Source: Muribaculaceae bacterium (lineage in GTDB: Bacteria > Bacteroidota > Bacteroidia > Bacteroidales > Muribaculaceae). From it: 64,000 bases of DNA. The notes beneath the pieces were generated by a model. The model saw nothing but the letters and a program-made list of their open reading frames with translations. It made no database searches and was not told the DNA's origin. Positions within the stretch are counted from its first letter, which is position 1. Each line of letters opens with the position of its first letter. This document shows, piece by piece, positions 1 to 9,010 of this stretch. Location: the NCBI GenBank assembly GCA_017618355.1, contig JAFZUL010000170.1, positions 1 through 64,000 on the forward strand, in the 5' to 3' direction. The position numbers and the translations under genes are program-made.

Positions 1-1363
1 CTTCATTATGAGTTCCTTCGGATGGTGGAAAGAGGTGATTTCGACCACTGCTATTCCTGCAATGCAGAACTTTACCGCTCAAACTAAATTCCTCTTCAAG
101 GTTAATGTCAGTGCTGCTACTCTTGGACTCGGTTTCATTATTGGCTTGAAGTACAGCTTCATCATCTTCGCCGGTAGTGCATTCATCTGGTGGGTTGTTG
201 TTCCTCTGTTTGCAGCTGTTAGTCCCGATTTGGCGGCCCTTGATACCGACATTATATTCAAAGACTTTGCCCGCTCGATAGGTATTGGTGGTATTGCCAT
301 GAGTGGTATCATCGGCATCATCAAGTCGTGGGGCGTTATCAAGAATGCTGTGGGACTTGCTGGCAAGTCATTCAAAAAGAATGCCGACATTGAGAAGCCC
401 GAGCGCACTCAACGCGACATCTCGATGAAGGCGCTGGTGTTCTCTCTCGCTGCAGCTCTGTTAGTAACTTTCGTATTCTTCTGGATAGGTGTGATTGGCA
501 GTCTGCCTCAGGCAATCGTGGCATTTATCGTTGTGGTGGTTATTGCCTTCCTGTTCACTACAGTGGCAGCTAATGCTATCGCCATTGTGGGTAGTAACCC
601 TGTGAGCGGTATGACGCTGATGACCTTGATTATCGCTTCAGGTATCTTTGTTGCAGTAGGTCTTAGTGGCTGGCAAGGCATCGTGGCATCGATGATTATT
701 GGTGGTGTGGTTTGTACCGCATTGTCAATGGCAGGTGGCATGGTGACCGATATGAAGATTGGTTACTGGATTGGTACCACTCCAGCTAAGCAGCAAACTT
801 GGAAGATGCTCGGTACAGTTCTCTCAGCAGCTACTGTGGGCGGTGTGATGATCATCCTCAACAAGACCTACGGTTTCTATGATGGTGCCGTGCCAGGCGA
901 GACTCCTCTGGTGGCTCCTCAGGCCAACGCTATGGCAGCCGTTATCGACCCATTGATGACTGGTGGTGAAACTCCTTGGATGCTTTACATCTGTGGTGCA
1001 ATCCTTGCATGTCTGCTCAACTGGTTGAAGGTTCCTGCTTTGCCATTCTCACTGGGTATGTTCATTCCATTCCAGCTCAATACACCGCTGCTCATTGGTG
1101 GTATCATTAGCTGGTTTGTAAGCACACGTAGCAAGGACGAGAAACTTAACAAGGCTCGCATGGACAAGGGCACTCTAATCGCCAGCGGTTTCATTGCCGG
1201 TGGAGCACTGATGGGTGTGGTGAGTGCCGCAATGAAGTTTGGAGGATTTAAGTACGAGAGTCCGCTCAGCGACGGCTTGTCGAGCATTATCGGACTTGTA
1301 GTCTATATCGCATTGATTATTTACTTTGCATATTCTTGCCTTCGTGCAAAGAAAGCTGAGTAG
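1..1363 (+). CDS. OPT family oligopeptide transporter, C-terminal part (gene starts before the window)
   Basis: The reading frame is open from the first bases of the window, so this is the 3' part of a longer gene; the ATG at 8 is probably internal. About 450 residues are visible, almost all hydrophobic, with many predicted membrane helices and glycine-rich turns (for example GGVVCTALSMAGGM and the PALPFSLGMFIPF loop near residue 345). This matches the second half of OPT transporters, inner-membrane carriers that take up oligopeptides or metal chelates by secondary transport. Family members are usually 600-700 residues, so about a third of the protein is missing here. A hairpin terminator follows within 70 bases, so it is likely the last gene of its transcript. 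The substrate cannot be told from the sequence. Confidence 0.85.
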   Translation, partial: FIMSSFGWWKEVISTTAIPAMQNFTAQTKFLFKVNVSAATLGLGFIIGLKYSFIIFAGSAFIWWVVVPLFAAVSPDLAALDTDIIFKDFARSIGIGGIAMSGIIGIIKSWGVIKNAVGLAGKSFKKNADIEKPERTQRDISMKALVFSLAAALLVTFVFFWIGVIGSLPQAIVAFIVVVVIAFLFTTVAANAIAIVGSNPVSGMTLMTLIIASGIFVAVGLSGWQGIVASMIIGGVVCTALSMAGGMVTDMKIGYWIGTTPAKQQTWKMLGTVLSAATVGGVMIILNKTYGFYDGAVPGETPLVAPQANAMAAVIDPLMTGGETPWMLYICGAILACLLNWLKVPALPFSLGMFIPFQLNTPLLIGGIISWFVSTRSKDEKLNKARMDKGTLIASGFIAGGALMGVVSAAMKFGGFKYESPLSDGLSSIIGLVVYIALIIYFAYSCLRAKKAE

Positions 1364-1385
1364 TATTTAGATAGTATGTTTTTAG

Positions 1386-1427
1386 CTGCTGGTGATTGCT
1401 TTTTGGCGGTCGCCAGCAGTGTTTTTT
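1386..1427 (+). terminator. Rho-independent terminator after the OPT transporter
   Basis: Ten-base arms CTGCTGGTGA and TCGCCAGCAG (one G-T pair) are followed by a run of T at 1422-1427. Confidence 0.75.
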
Positions 1428-1471
1428 GGCAGTAAAGTGGTAATAATTGCTGTGATACGGCAAATTTTGCC

Positions 1472-1479
1472 TACCTTTG
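1472..1479 (+). promoter_or_regulatory. -7 element TACCTTTG of the helicase gene
   Basis: Exact match to the Bacteroidetes consensus TAnnTTTG, with a TTG about 22 bases upstream (1447-1449) as a -33 element. It lies 23 bases before the ATG at 1502. Confidence 0.7.
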
Positions 1480-1501
1480 CACCCAAAATTGATAATATAC
1501 A

Positions 1502-3373
1502 ATGGCAACATTCAAAGAACTAGGCGTGCGCGATGACTTGCTGCGCGCTATCGAGATGATGGGCTATGAGAAGCCTATGCCCATTCAGGAAATGGTGATT
1601 CCGCACCTGCTCAACGAGGAGACCGACGTGGTGGGACTGGCGCAGACTGGCACTGGCAAGACAGCTGCTTTCGGTCTGCCAATGCTGCAGCGCATCGACA
1701 CCTCATCGCAAGAGACGCAGGCGTTGATTCTTGACCCCACGCGTGAGCTGTGCCTTCAAACCAAGACCGACCTTGAAGACTACTCTCGTTTTATCGACGG
1801 GTTGAAAATCGTGGCGGTGTATGGCGGTGCAAGCATAGAGTCGCAAATCAAGTCGATTAAACGTGGTGTGCAAGTGATAGTGGCAACGCCAGGGCGTTTG
1901 CAGGACCTTATCAGGCGTGGAGTGGTTAAGCTCGATGCCGTGCGCACTGTCATCCTCGATGAGGCCGATGAGATGCTTAATATGGGTTTTATCGATGACA
2001 TCAACGAGATTCTCAGCCATGTGCCTGATGAGCGCAAGATGCTGCTTTTCAGTGCTACAATGCCTCGTGAGATTGCCAATATCGCCAAAGACTATATGCA
2101 CGACCCGGTTGAGTTTGTCGCTGGCACACGCAATGAGGGCTCAGCAAATGTGCGACACATATATTATATGGTAAAGGCGAGTGACAAGTATCTTGCCCTT
2201 AAGCGCATAGTAGATTATCTGCCGCGCATCTATGGTATAGTCTTTTGCCGCACCCGTGCCAGTGCACAGGAGGTGGCGTCGCAGCTCATTCAGGACGGCT
2301 ATGACGCCGACGCTCTGCATGGCGACCTTTCGCAAGCACAGCGCGATGCCGTGATGAAGAAGTTCCGTGAGCGCAACCTGCAGTTGCTCGTCGCTACCGA
2401 TGTGGCGGCGCGTGGCCTTGACGTTAATGACCTCACCCACATTATCAGCTATAGTCTTCCTGATGATAACGATATCTATAACCACCGCAGTGGACGCACT
2501 GGACGTGCGGGTAAGACGGGCATTTCTATCGCTATCATCCACAGCCGTGAGCGCAACAAACTCAAGCAAATAGAGAAGCAGATTGGCAAGGAGTTTGAGC
2601 GTCGCGAGGTGCCAAAGGCTGAAGAAATTATAGAAAAACAGCTCTTTAATCTCGCTGATAGGCTTGAGAACGTGGAAGTGCGAGAGGAGGAGATAGCTCC
2701 TTATCTGCCCAATGTGCTAAAGAAGTTGTCATGGCTCAGCGGCGAGGATGTGGTGAAGAGACTGCTATCGCTGGAGTTTAACCGCATGCTCGACTACTAC
2801 AAGAAGGCTCCAGTTCTCGACATCGTGCTCGAGAAAAAGGAACGCAAACGTGGCGAGAAGAAGGAGCGCACTCGAAAACCCAACGGCGAAAAAGACCGCC
2901 GAGTTGGTGAGGAAGGCTACGAACGAGTATTTATCAACGTGGGCAAGAGTCATGGTTTCTATGCCCCCGACCTCATTCGCATGATTAACGCCACCGAGGG
3001 TGGCAAGAATGTGGGAATTGGGCGCATCGACCTTTTGACCAACTATTCACTCTTTGACGTGCGTCATGGCGAGGCGCATGCCGTTATCAACGCTCTGCGC
3101 AACAGCGAATTCTTTGGCAAACGCCTATATCTTGAGATTGCCGATGCTAATAAGGATTATGCGTCAATCACCTATGAAGGCGAAGTGAAAAAGAACCGTG
3201 CTGAGCGCCGTAGGGAGAAGTTCAAAGCTATGGAGCGTGAACGCGAGCGCCGTCGTAGCGACCGCCGCACCCGCCGCGATTCAGAACGGGGATTCAAAAA
3301 ACGCGGTAAGAACAATGATGCCCCCGCAGGCAACTACGACAAATTCATGAAAAAAGGTCGTCGCAAGAAGTGA
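1502..3373 (+). CDS. DEAD-box ATP-dependent RNA helicase with C-terminal DbpA-type RNA-binding domain
   Basis: A 623-residue cytoplasmic RNA helicase of the DeaD/CsdA group that unwinds structured RNA, probably in ribosome assembly and mRNA decay. Visible motifs in order: Q motif around PMPIQEMVIP, Walker A AQTGTGKT, DEAD in ILDEADEMLNMGF, SAT in LFSATMP, and motif VI HRSGRTGRAG. A DbpA-like RNA-binding fold follows at about residues 472-546 (YERVFINVGKSHGFYAPDLI). The last 70 residues are a very basic R/K/E tail ending KKGRRKK, as in other Bacteroidetes homologues. It is a single-gene unit with its own promoter and terminator. Assignment to DeaD, CsdA or DbpA function cannot be made from motifs alone. 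Confidence 0.95.
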   Translation: MATFKELGVRDDLLRAIEMMGYEKPMPIQEMVIPHLLNEETDVVGLAQTGTGKTAAFGLPMLQRIDTSSQETQALILDPTRELCLQTKTDLEDYSRFIDGLKIVAVYGGASIESQIKSIKRGVQVIVATPGRLQDLIRRGVVKLDAVRTVILDEADEMLNMGFIDDINEILSHVPDERKMLLFSATMPREIANIAKDYMHDPVEFVAGTRNEGSANVRHIYYMVKASDKYLALKRIVDYLPRIYGIVFCRTRASAQEVASQLIQDGYDADALHGDLSQAQRDAVMKKFRERNLQLLVATDVAARGLDVNDLTHIISYSLPDDNDIYNHRSGRTGRAGKTGISIAIIHSRERNKLKQIEKQIGKEFERREVPKAEEIIEKQLFNLADRLENVEVREEEIAPYLPNVLKKLSWLSGEDVVKRLLSLEFNRMLDYYKKAPVLDIVLEKKERKRGEKKERTRKPNGEKDRRVGEEGYERVFINVGKSHGFYAPDLIRMINATEGGKNVGIGRIDLLTNYSLFDVRHGEAHAVINALRNSEFFGKRLYLEIADANKDYASITYEGEVKKNRAERRREKFKAMERERERRRSDRRTRRDSERGFKKRGKNNDAPAGNYDKFMKKGRRKK

Positions 3374-3389
3374 TTGTGACAAAAGAATA

Positions 3390-3424
3390 GAGGCAACCCG
3401 TCATTGTTGGGTTGCCTCTTTTTA
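3390..3424 (+). terminator. Terminator after the helicase gene
   Basis: A perfect ten-base stem GAGGCAACCC/GGGTTGCCTC with a nine-base loop is followed by TTTTTA. It separates the convergent helicase and valS genes. Confidence 0.85.
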
Positions 3425-3441
3425 TTTGCTGTCACTTTTAT

Positions 3442-6141
3442 TTATCCTTTCAGCGCAGCGAGAGTTTCTTGCAGTGTTGCGATTTTGCTTAGAGCGTCGG
3501 CTTGTTTCTTGCGCTCGGCGGCTACTACTGCCTCGGGGGCGTTGGCAACAAAGCGCTCGTTGCTGAGCTTCTTTTCCACGCTAGCAAGGAAACCTTGGGC
3601 GTATTGCAGTTCTTTCTCAAGTTTCTCAATCTCCTCGGCAACGTTGATATTGTCCTGTAGAGGCACGGCAAACTCGGTAGTGCCAACCATGAACGAGGCA
3701 GCGGTTGGGTCTTTGCTTTCTACATGCTCAATGGCATCGAGGCCAGCGAGTTTGAGGATGATTGGCTGGTAAGCGTTGTTCCACTCAGTATTTGCCACTT
3801 GCAGCTGGAGCATGGTCCTTTGGGCGATGTTCTTGCTTGCGCGCACGTTGCGCACGGCAGTGATAATCTCGCGTGCCTCAGCCATTGCCTTGATTGCTAC
3901 CTCGTCAATGTCTCTTGGCTCAGGAATGATGGCATACATGATGCTTTCGCCTGGCTTACGGTCGCTGATGTGCTGCCACAGCTCTTCGCTGATGAATGGC
4001 ATGAATGGGTGGATGAGGCGCAGCAGGATATCGAAGTAACCGAGAGTTGCCTCCATCGACGCGCGGTCAATTGGTTGTTGGTAGGCTGGCTTCACAATCT
4101 CGAGATAGAGTGCCGAGAAGTCTTCCCAGAACAGGCGATAGATGGCCATCAGAGCGTCGCTGATACGGAACTTGGAGAACAAGTCCTTCATCTCGGCGAT
4201 AGTGCTGTCGAGCTGTGCCTGGAACCACTCAATTGCGAGACGGCTGTGTTCGGGCTGCTCGATGTCGGCTACCTCCCAACCCTTAACGAGACGGAAGGCG
4301 TTCCAAATCTTGTTGTTGAAGTTGCGGCCTTGTTCGCACAAAGCCTCGTCAAAGAGGATGTCATTACCAGCAGGAGCGCTGAGCATCATACCCATGCGCA
4401 CACCGTCGGCACCAAATCGGTCAATAAGCTCCAGTGGGTCGGGGCTATTGCCGAGCGATTTCGACATCTTGCGGCCTAACTTGTCGCGCACGAGACCAGT
4501 GAAATACACGTTGCGGAATGGCATATCATTAATGTACTCATATCCTGCCATAATCATGCGAGTCACCCAGAAGAAGATGATATCGGGGGCAGTAACCAGG
4601 TCCGAAGTGGGGTAGTAGTACTTTATCTCCTCGTTGCCGGGGTTGCGGATGCCGTCAAACAGCGAGATGGGCCACAACCATGAGCTGAACCATGTGTCGA
4701 GGGCATCCTCGTCCTGGCGCAGGTCGTCGATGGTGATATTCTCGTAACCTGGCATCTGCTGTGCCTTTTCGAGGGCCTCCTCTTTGGTGAGTGCCACTAC
4801 GAATTTCTCGTCTTGCTCATCGCTCGAGGGCAGGAAGTAGGCGGGAATGCGGTGTCCCCACCACAACTGGCGGCTGATACACCAGTCCTGGATATTCTCA
4901 AGCCAACTGCGATAGGTGGATTTGTACTTGGGAGGGAAGAATTTGATGTCGTCGTTCATCACTGGTGGCAGGGCGATGTCGGCAAAGTGCTGCATCTTGA
5001 TGAACCACTGCATGCACAGACGAGGCTCTACGGCGGTGTCGCTGTTGCGCTCACTGTAGCCCACCTTGTTCACGTAGTCCTCAACTTTCTCCATAAGACC
5101 AGCGTTCTCAAGGTCAACGACAATCACCTTGCGCACTTCCTCGCGAGTCATACCCACATAGAGTGGCGACTGCTCGCTGATGGTGGCGTCGGCGTTGAAG
5201 ATGTCGATAGTCTCGAGGTTGTGGTTCTTGCCGAGCATGAAGTCGTTAACGTCGTGGGCGGGAGTCACCTTAAGGCAACCGGTACCAAACTCGATATCAA
5301 CATAGCGGTCCTCGATAACGGGAATCACGCGGTTCACGAGAGGCACAATTACCTTCTTTCCCCTGAGCCACTGGTTCTTGGGGTCTTTGGGGTTGATGCA
5401 CATTGCGGTGTCGCCCATGATGGTCTCGGGACGCGTTGTGGCAACCACTGCATAGCGGCGGCCCTGCTCGTCGCGGTGAACTATTTCGCCTTCGGCACCA
5501 GTCTCTCCCGTCATGTCATCGTCGGCGACATAATATTTCAGGTAATAGAGCTTGCTGTTCTCCTCACGATATACAACCTCTTCATTGCTGAGGGCAGTCT
5601 GTGCTTTGGGGTCCCAGTTCACCATGCGCAGGCCGCGGTAGATAAGCCCCTTGTTGTAGAGGTCAACAAATACTCTCAGCACGCTCTCGCTGCGAATTTC
5701 GTCCATAGTGAAGGCGGTGCGGCTCCAGTCGCATGATGCACCCAGTTTGCGCAGCTGCTGCAAGATTATGCCTCCGTGCTCGTGAGTCCAGTCCCAAGCG
5801 TGCTTGAGGAACTCATCGCGAGTGAGGTCGGTCTTCTTGATGCCCTGCTCAGCGAGGCGTTTCACCACTTTGGCCTCTGTAGCAATGCTGGCGTGGTCGG
5901 TGCCTGGCACCCACAGCGCATTCTTGCCTTCTTGACGGGCGCGGCGCATGAGGATGTCCTGGATGGTGTTGTTGAGCATGTGGCCCATGTGAAGCACACC
6001 GGTGACGTTGGGTGGCGGAATCACAATAGTGTAAGGTTCACGCTCATCGGGTACCGACTTGAATAAGTCGTTGTCAATCCAGTACTTATACCATTTGTCC
6101 TCGACCGCTTTAGGGTCGTACTTAGTAGCCAAAGTGTTCAT
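3442..6141 (-). CDS. valS: Valine--tRNA ligase
   Basis: Class I aminoacyl-tRNA synthetase charging tRNA-Val, 899 residues, cytoplasmic. The HIGH-type signature is [14 protein letters not shown] near the N-terminus, the KMSKS loop is [14 protein letters not shown] near residue 530, and the long insertion between them carries the editing domain ([17 protein letters not shown]). The C-terminal end has the coiled-coil arm typical of ValRS ([18 protein letters not shown]). The frame extends to 6192, but the start is placed at the ATG at 6141 ([11 protein letters not shown]), because the -7 promoter at 6183-6190 would otherwise lie inside the coding region and the extra 17 residues are not family-like. 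Confidence 0.97.
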   Translation of the reverse strand: MNTLATKYDPKAVEDKWYKYWIDNDLFKSVPDEREPYTIVIPPPNVTGVLHMGHMLNNTIQDILMRRARQEGKNALWVPGTDHASIATEAKVVKRLAEQGIKKTDLTRDEFLKHAWDWTHEHGGIILQQLRKLGASCDWSRTAFTMDEIRSESVLRVFVDLYNKGLIYRGLRMVNWDPKAQTALSNEEVVYREENSKLYYLKYYVADDDMTGETGAEGEIVHRDEQGRRYAVVATTRPETIMGDTAMCINPKDPKNQWLRGKKVIVPLVNRVIPVIEDRYVDIEFGTGCLKVTPAHDVNDFMLGKNHNLETIDIFNADATISEQSPLYVGMTREEVRKVIVVDLENAGLMEKVEDYVNKVGYSERNSDTAVEPRLCMQWFIKMQHFADIALPPVMNDDIKFFPPKYKSTYRSWLENIQDWCISRQLWWGHRIPAYFLPSSDEQDEKFVVALTKEEALEKAQQMPGYENITIDDLRQDEDALDTWFSSWLWPISLFDGIRNPGNEEIKYYYPTSDLVTAPDIIFFWVTRMIMAGYEYINDMPFRNVYFTGLVRDKLGRKMSKSLGNSPDPLELIDRFGADGVRMGMMLSAPAGNDILFDEALCEQGRNFNNKIWNAFRLVKGWEVADIEQPEHSRLAIEWFQAQLDSTIAEMKDLFSKFRISDALMAIYRLFWEDFSALYLEIVKPAYQQPIDRASMEATLGYFDILLRLIHPFMPFISEELWQHISDRKPGESIMYAIIPEPRDIDEVAIKAMAEAREIITAVRNVRASKNIAQRTMLQLQVANTEWNNAYQPIILKLAGLDAIEHVESKDPTAASFMVGTTEFAVPLQDNINVAEEIEKLEKELQYAQGFLASVEKKLSNERFVANAPEAVVAAERKKQADALSKIATLQETLAALKG

Positions 6142-6182
6142 ATTATAAAATAATGTAGATTTAAAATTTTTTTTCAAGCTGC

Positions 6183-6190
6183 AAAGGTAC
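6183..6190 (-). promoter_or_regulatory. -7 element TACCTTTG of valS
   Basis: Read on the minus strand; it sits 41 bases upstream of the valS ATG and fixes that start. A short-word tandem array lies directly upstream (6198-6230). Confidence 0.75.
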
Positions 6191-6197
6191 AAAAAAG

Positions 6198-6230
6198 TTT
6201 TCAGTTGTCGGTTATCAGTTATCAGTTTTT
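6198..6230 (-). repeat. AACTGATAACTGA short-word array upstream of the valS promoter
   Basis: On the minus strand three imperfect copies of a roughly ten-base unit (AACTGATAAC, TGATAACCGA, CAACTGAAAA) stop 7 bases upstream of the -7 element. The same words occur at the same distance from the mltG promoter (30219-30249). Confidence 0.7.
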
Positions 6231-6329
6231 GGAATATTATTTTTTGGTTTTCACTTTCTTCGGTTTGAAAATTAATGAAAATGAACTAAAATCCCAATCA
6301 TCCATTTAATGAGAATTATAAAAAATGGA

Positions 6330-6380
6330 GAAAAACAAAAGTCGGTTAACTTGCTTGTTAAAAGCTCGTTAACCGACTTT
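6330..6380 (-). terminator. Terminator of tRNA-Lys(CTT)
   Basis: Minus-strand stem AAGTCGGTTAAC/GTTAACCGACTT, then TTTGTTTTT. It begins 5 bases after the tRNA 3' end. Confidence 0.8.
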
Positions 6381-6384
6381 CGTG

Positions 6385-6457
6385 TGACCCCGGAGGGGCT
6401 CGAACCCTCGACCCACTGATTAAGAGTCAGTTGCTCTACCAACTGAGCCACGGAGTC
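6385..6457 (-). tRNA. tRNA-Lys (anticodon CTT)
   Basis: 73 bases without an encoded CCA. Acceptor arms GACTCCG and CGGGGTC pair fully (one G-T). The D stem is GCTC/GAGC, the anticodon stem ACTGA/TCAGT encloses loop CTCTTAA with CTT at positions 34-36, and the T arm has GGTTCGAGCCC. It decodes AAG. A second lysine tRNA with TTT is at 44968. Confidence 0.95.
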
Positions 6458-6489
6458 AAAAAAGGGAAACCTTTGTTGATTTCCGACTG

Positions 6490-6497
6490 CAAAGGTA
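6490..6497 (-). promoter_or_regulatory. -7 element TACCTTTG of tRNA-Lys(CTT)
   Basis: Minus strand, 32 bases upstream of the mature tRNA 5' end. Confidence 0.65.
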
Positions 6498-6622
6498 CAA
6501 CTAATTTTTGAACTGACAAGCGTTTTTGTAAGTTTTTTTCAAAAAAATCTTTTTTGAGCGATTTTTTTGCTTTTTTTGGCATGTTTTTTGTGCTAGTTAT
6601 TGTTGCTTTTTAAAAAAATAAC

Positions 6623-6638
6623 TACTTTTGTACTTTTG
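6623..6638 (+). promoter_or_regulatory. Two adjacent -7 elements TACTTTTG before the zinc peptidase
   Basis: TACTTTTG occurs twice back to back (6623-6630 and 6631-6638), 33 bases before the ATG at 6671. Either copy fits the consensus; which one is used is unknown. Confidence 0.6.
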
Positions 6639-6670
6639 TATAAAACATGTAACCAAAAAAACAAAAAGAT

Positions 6671-7630
6671 ATGAATTTAGATGGACGCAGAGAAAGCGAA
6701 AATGTAGAAGATCGCCGTGGTATGAGTAGCGGCGCAAAAGCCGGCGTTAGCGGCGGTTTAATGGGTATTGTCATTGCTCTATTAATTGCTTTTATGTCTA
6801 ATGGTGGAGGCTGCAGCGGCTTGCTCGGTGGCGCTGGAGCTGGCGCTGGAGCAGGCGGTGGCATGGGAATTGACTTAGGCGATGTCCTTGGCGGCATGTT
6901 AGGCGGTGGTGGATTCACTAATAATCAAATCCAAGCTCAAGACCCAACTGAATTCACCGAAGAAGAGCAATCTCTTTACAAGTTCTCGAGTCAGATTCTT
7001 GCTGGTACCGAGGATATCTGGACCGAGATTTTCCGCGATCAGAACTTAGGTGAGTATCAAGTTCCCAAGATGGTGATTTATACTGGTGCAACAACCACAG
7101 CGTGTGGTCAGGGTCAGGCTGCGATGGGACCATTCTATTGCAGTGGCGACCAGTGCCTGTATATCGACTTGTCATTCTTCACTACCATGAAGTCGCAACT
7201 TGGTGCTGATGGAGACTTCGCTTATGCCTACGTGATTGCTCACGAGGTAGGACACCATGTGGAGTACCTCACAGGCATCCTCGACAAGATTCACGCCAAG
7301 ATGCGCCAGTATGGCCAGGGCAGCGCTCAGGCCAACAAAGAGAGCGTGCGCATTGAGCTTCTAGCCGACTACCTGGCTGGTTGCTGGGCTCACTACGACA
7401 ATCAAGAGTTTGCATCGCTTGATGACGGCGATTTGAGGGAGGCTATCGACTGCGCACAGAAGATTGGCGACGACTACCTCCAGAAGCGCGGTCAAGGCTA
7501 TGCCGTTCCTGAGAGCTTCACCCATGGCACCAGTGACCAACGCATGCGCTGGTTCAAAGCTGGTTTCCAGACTGGTGACGTGAAGAGAGGTATGCAAGCT
7601 GCTCTAAACACCAATTACAACCAGCTGTAA
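6671..7630 (+). CDS. Putative neutral zinc metallopeptidase (YpfJ/PF04228 family)
   Basis: 319 residues. A short charged N-terminus is followed by one membrane helix (about residues 31-50, GIVIALLIAFMSN), then a glycine/alanine-rich linker, then the peptidase domain. The zinc-binding HExxH helix is seen as IAHEVGHHVEYLTG near residue 191, with downstream acidic residues in IELLADYLAGCWAHY that are conserved in this family as the third ligand region. The domain is probably exposed outside the inner membrane. The family is widespread, but its substrates are not known. The gene stands alone, with tandem promoters and its own terminator. Confidence 0.9.
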   Translation: MNLDGRRESENVEDRRGMSSGAKAGVSGGLMGIVIALLIAFMSNGGGCSGLLGGAGAGAGAGGGMGIDLGDVLGGMLGGGGFTNNQIQAQDPTEFTEEEQSLYKFSSQILAGTEDIWTEIFRDQNLGEYQVPKMVIYTGATTTACGQGQAAMGPFYCSGDQCLYIDLSFFTTMKSQLGADGDFAYAYVIAHEVGHHVEYLTGILDKIHAKMRQYGQGSAQANKESVRIELLADYLAGCWAHYDNQEFASLDDGDLREAIDCAQKIGDDYLQKRGQGYAVPESFTHGTSDQRMRWFKAGFQTGDVKRGMQAALNTNYNQL

Positions 7631-7657
7631 TTTTCTGGTTTATAGCTTAAGATTTAT

Positions 7658-7701
7658 GGAAGATTGTGGTGAGAATAATAGCACTGCAATCTTCCTTTTG
7701 T
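7658..7701 (+). terminator. Terminator after the zinc peptidase
   Basis: Nine-base perfect stem GGAAGATTG/CAATCTTCC, then TTTTGTTTT. Confidence 0.75.
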
Positions 7702-7782
7702 TTTGTGATGCTTTAACCTCCACACAAGTATTGATTCTTTTGTCCTTAATCTTTTATACTTTGTCCTTTTAAAAAAAATGCT

Positions 7783-7790
7783 TAACTTTG
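7783..7790 (+). promoter_or_regulatory. -7 element TAACTTTG of the kdsC operon
   Basis: Located 21 bases before the ATG at 7812; it argues against an earlier TTG start at 7788, which lies inside the motif. Confidence 0.7.
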
Positions 7791-7811
7791 CCAGAAATAA
7801 AACGGAGAAAT

Positions 7812-8321
7812 ATGGACTTGACACAGATTAAAGGTATAGCTTTTGACGTTGATGGCGTGTTGTCGCCGAGTACTATCCCTATGGGCGCGGACGGGATGCC
7901 TTGTCGCATGCTCAACATCAAGGACGGATATGCTATCCAGTTGGCGGTGAAAAAAGGCTTGAAGATCGCTATCATCAGCGGCGGCCGATCTGAGGCGGTG
8001 GAGCTGCGCTATAAGAGTTTGGGAGTGACGGACATCTATATGGGTGCCGCGTTCAAGCTGCCTCTTTTTGAGCAGTGGCTCAAAGATGTGGGGCTCGATG
8101 TCAGCGAGGTGATTTTCGTGGGCGACGATATCCCCGACATACACACAATGCAGGCCGCTGGTCTCTCGGTGGCTCCTGCCGATGCCGCTTGCCAGGTGAA
8201 GGAAATTGCCGACTACGTCTCGCCATGCGACGGCGGCCGCGGCGTGGCGCGCGACATAATCGAGAAAGTCCTCACCGCCCAAGGCAAGTGGATGGACGAT
8301 GACCACGCGTTTGGATGGTAG
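7812..8321 (+). CDS. kdsC: KdsC-type HAD phosphatase (3-deoxy-D-manno-octulosonate 8-phosphate phosphatase)
   Basis: 169 residues, cytoplasmic. It removes phosphate from KDO-8-phosphate during synthesis of the lipopolysaccharide inner core. HAD motif I is FDVDGVLSP (nucleophile D and acid D), motif II is ISGGRSE, and motif IV is GDDIPDIHTM. There is no cap domain, as in KdsC (subclass C0) enzymes, which work as tetramers. GGAGAAAT directly before the ATG at 7812 is one of the few SD-like sequences here. It leads a likely operon with maf and the AlkZ-like gene, since no promoter is visible between them. A generic C0 HAD phosphatase for another sugar acid is the main alternative. Confidence 0.88.
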   Translation: MDLTQIKGIAFDVDGVLSPSTIPMGADGMPCRMLNIKDGYAIQLAVKKGLKIAIISGGRSEAVELRYKSLGVTDIYMGAAFKLPLFEQWLKDVGLDVSEVIFVGDDIPDIHTMQAAGLSVAPADAACQVKEIADYVSPCDGGRGVARDIIEKVLTAQGKWMDDDHAFGW

Positions 8322-8376
8322 TTCCCTAATGCAGAATATTTGTTATATGCATAATTTACAATAAATAATTTCCGCT

Positions 8377-8979
8377 TTGCTTTTAGAAAAATTAAAACGA
8401 TACAGTGTTGTTCTCGCTAGCAATTCTCCTCGACGCAGGGAGTTGCTCGCGGATTTGGGTATTGAGTTCACTGTTAGAACTCTTAAGGGTATTGACGAGA
8501 GCTATCCTTACGACCTGCCTGTGTTGGAGATTGCTGAGTACATCTCGCGCAAAAAGGCTCGCGCTTATCAAGCAGAGATGGCAGAAGATGAGCTTATTAT
8601 CACTGCCGACACGGTGGTGATTCTCGGTGACGAGGTGCTTGGTAAACCCGCTGATGCCGATGACGCACGGCGTATGCTCCGCGAACTCTCAGGAAAGACC
8701 CACAAAGTGGTGACTGGGGTGACTATTGTCACGGCTAATGCCACCCGCTCATTCAGTGCGGTGACTGATGTGGAGTTTGCCCCCCTCAGCGACGAAGATA
8801 TCGATTACTATGTTGACAACTACCGTCCGCTCGATAAGGCCGGCGCCTATGGCATACAAGAATGGATAGGCTGTATGGGAGTGCGACACATAAACGGTAG
8901 TTTCTACAACGTGATGGGCCTGCCGCTGCATCGCCTATACACCGAGCTTAATCAATTTTTGACAATGCACAATTCATAA
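8377..8979 (+). CDS. maf: Maf-like nucleoside triphosphate pyrophosphatase
   Basis: 200 residues. Maf proteins hydrolyse dTTP, UTP or modified nucleotides to the monophosphate and pyrophosphate, and are linked to septum control and nucleotide house-cleaning. The signature LASNSPRRRELLADLG opens the protein, and the catalytic region ITADTVVILGDEVLGKP and the KAGAYGIQEWIG segment are both present. The start appears to be TTG at 8377: the next in-frame stop upstream is at 8362, no ATG lies between, and family proteins begin about this distance before ASNSPRR. The 55-base gap to kdsC holds AATGCA-type repeat words rather than a promoter. Confidence 0.9.
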   Translation: MLLEKLKRYSVVLASNSPRRRELLADLGIEFTVRTLKGIDESYPYDLPVLEIAEYISRKKARAYQAEMAEDELIITADTVVILGDEVLGKPADADDARRMLRELSGKTHKVVTGVTIVTANATRSFSAVTDVEFAPLSDEDIDYYVDNYRPLDKAGAYGIQEWIGCMGVRHINGSFYNVMGLPLHRLYTELNQFLTMHNS

Positions 8980-9010
8980 TGCAGAATCTGAGAACTGATA
9001 ATTGTTTTTA

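Noticed and set aside
6142..6192. Longer N-terminus for valS
   Set aside because: It would start upstream of the transcription start set by the -7 element at 6183-6190, and the residues do not fit the family.
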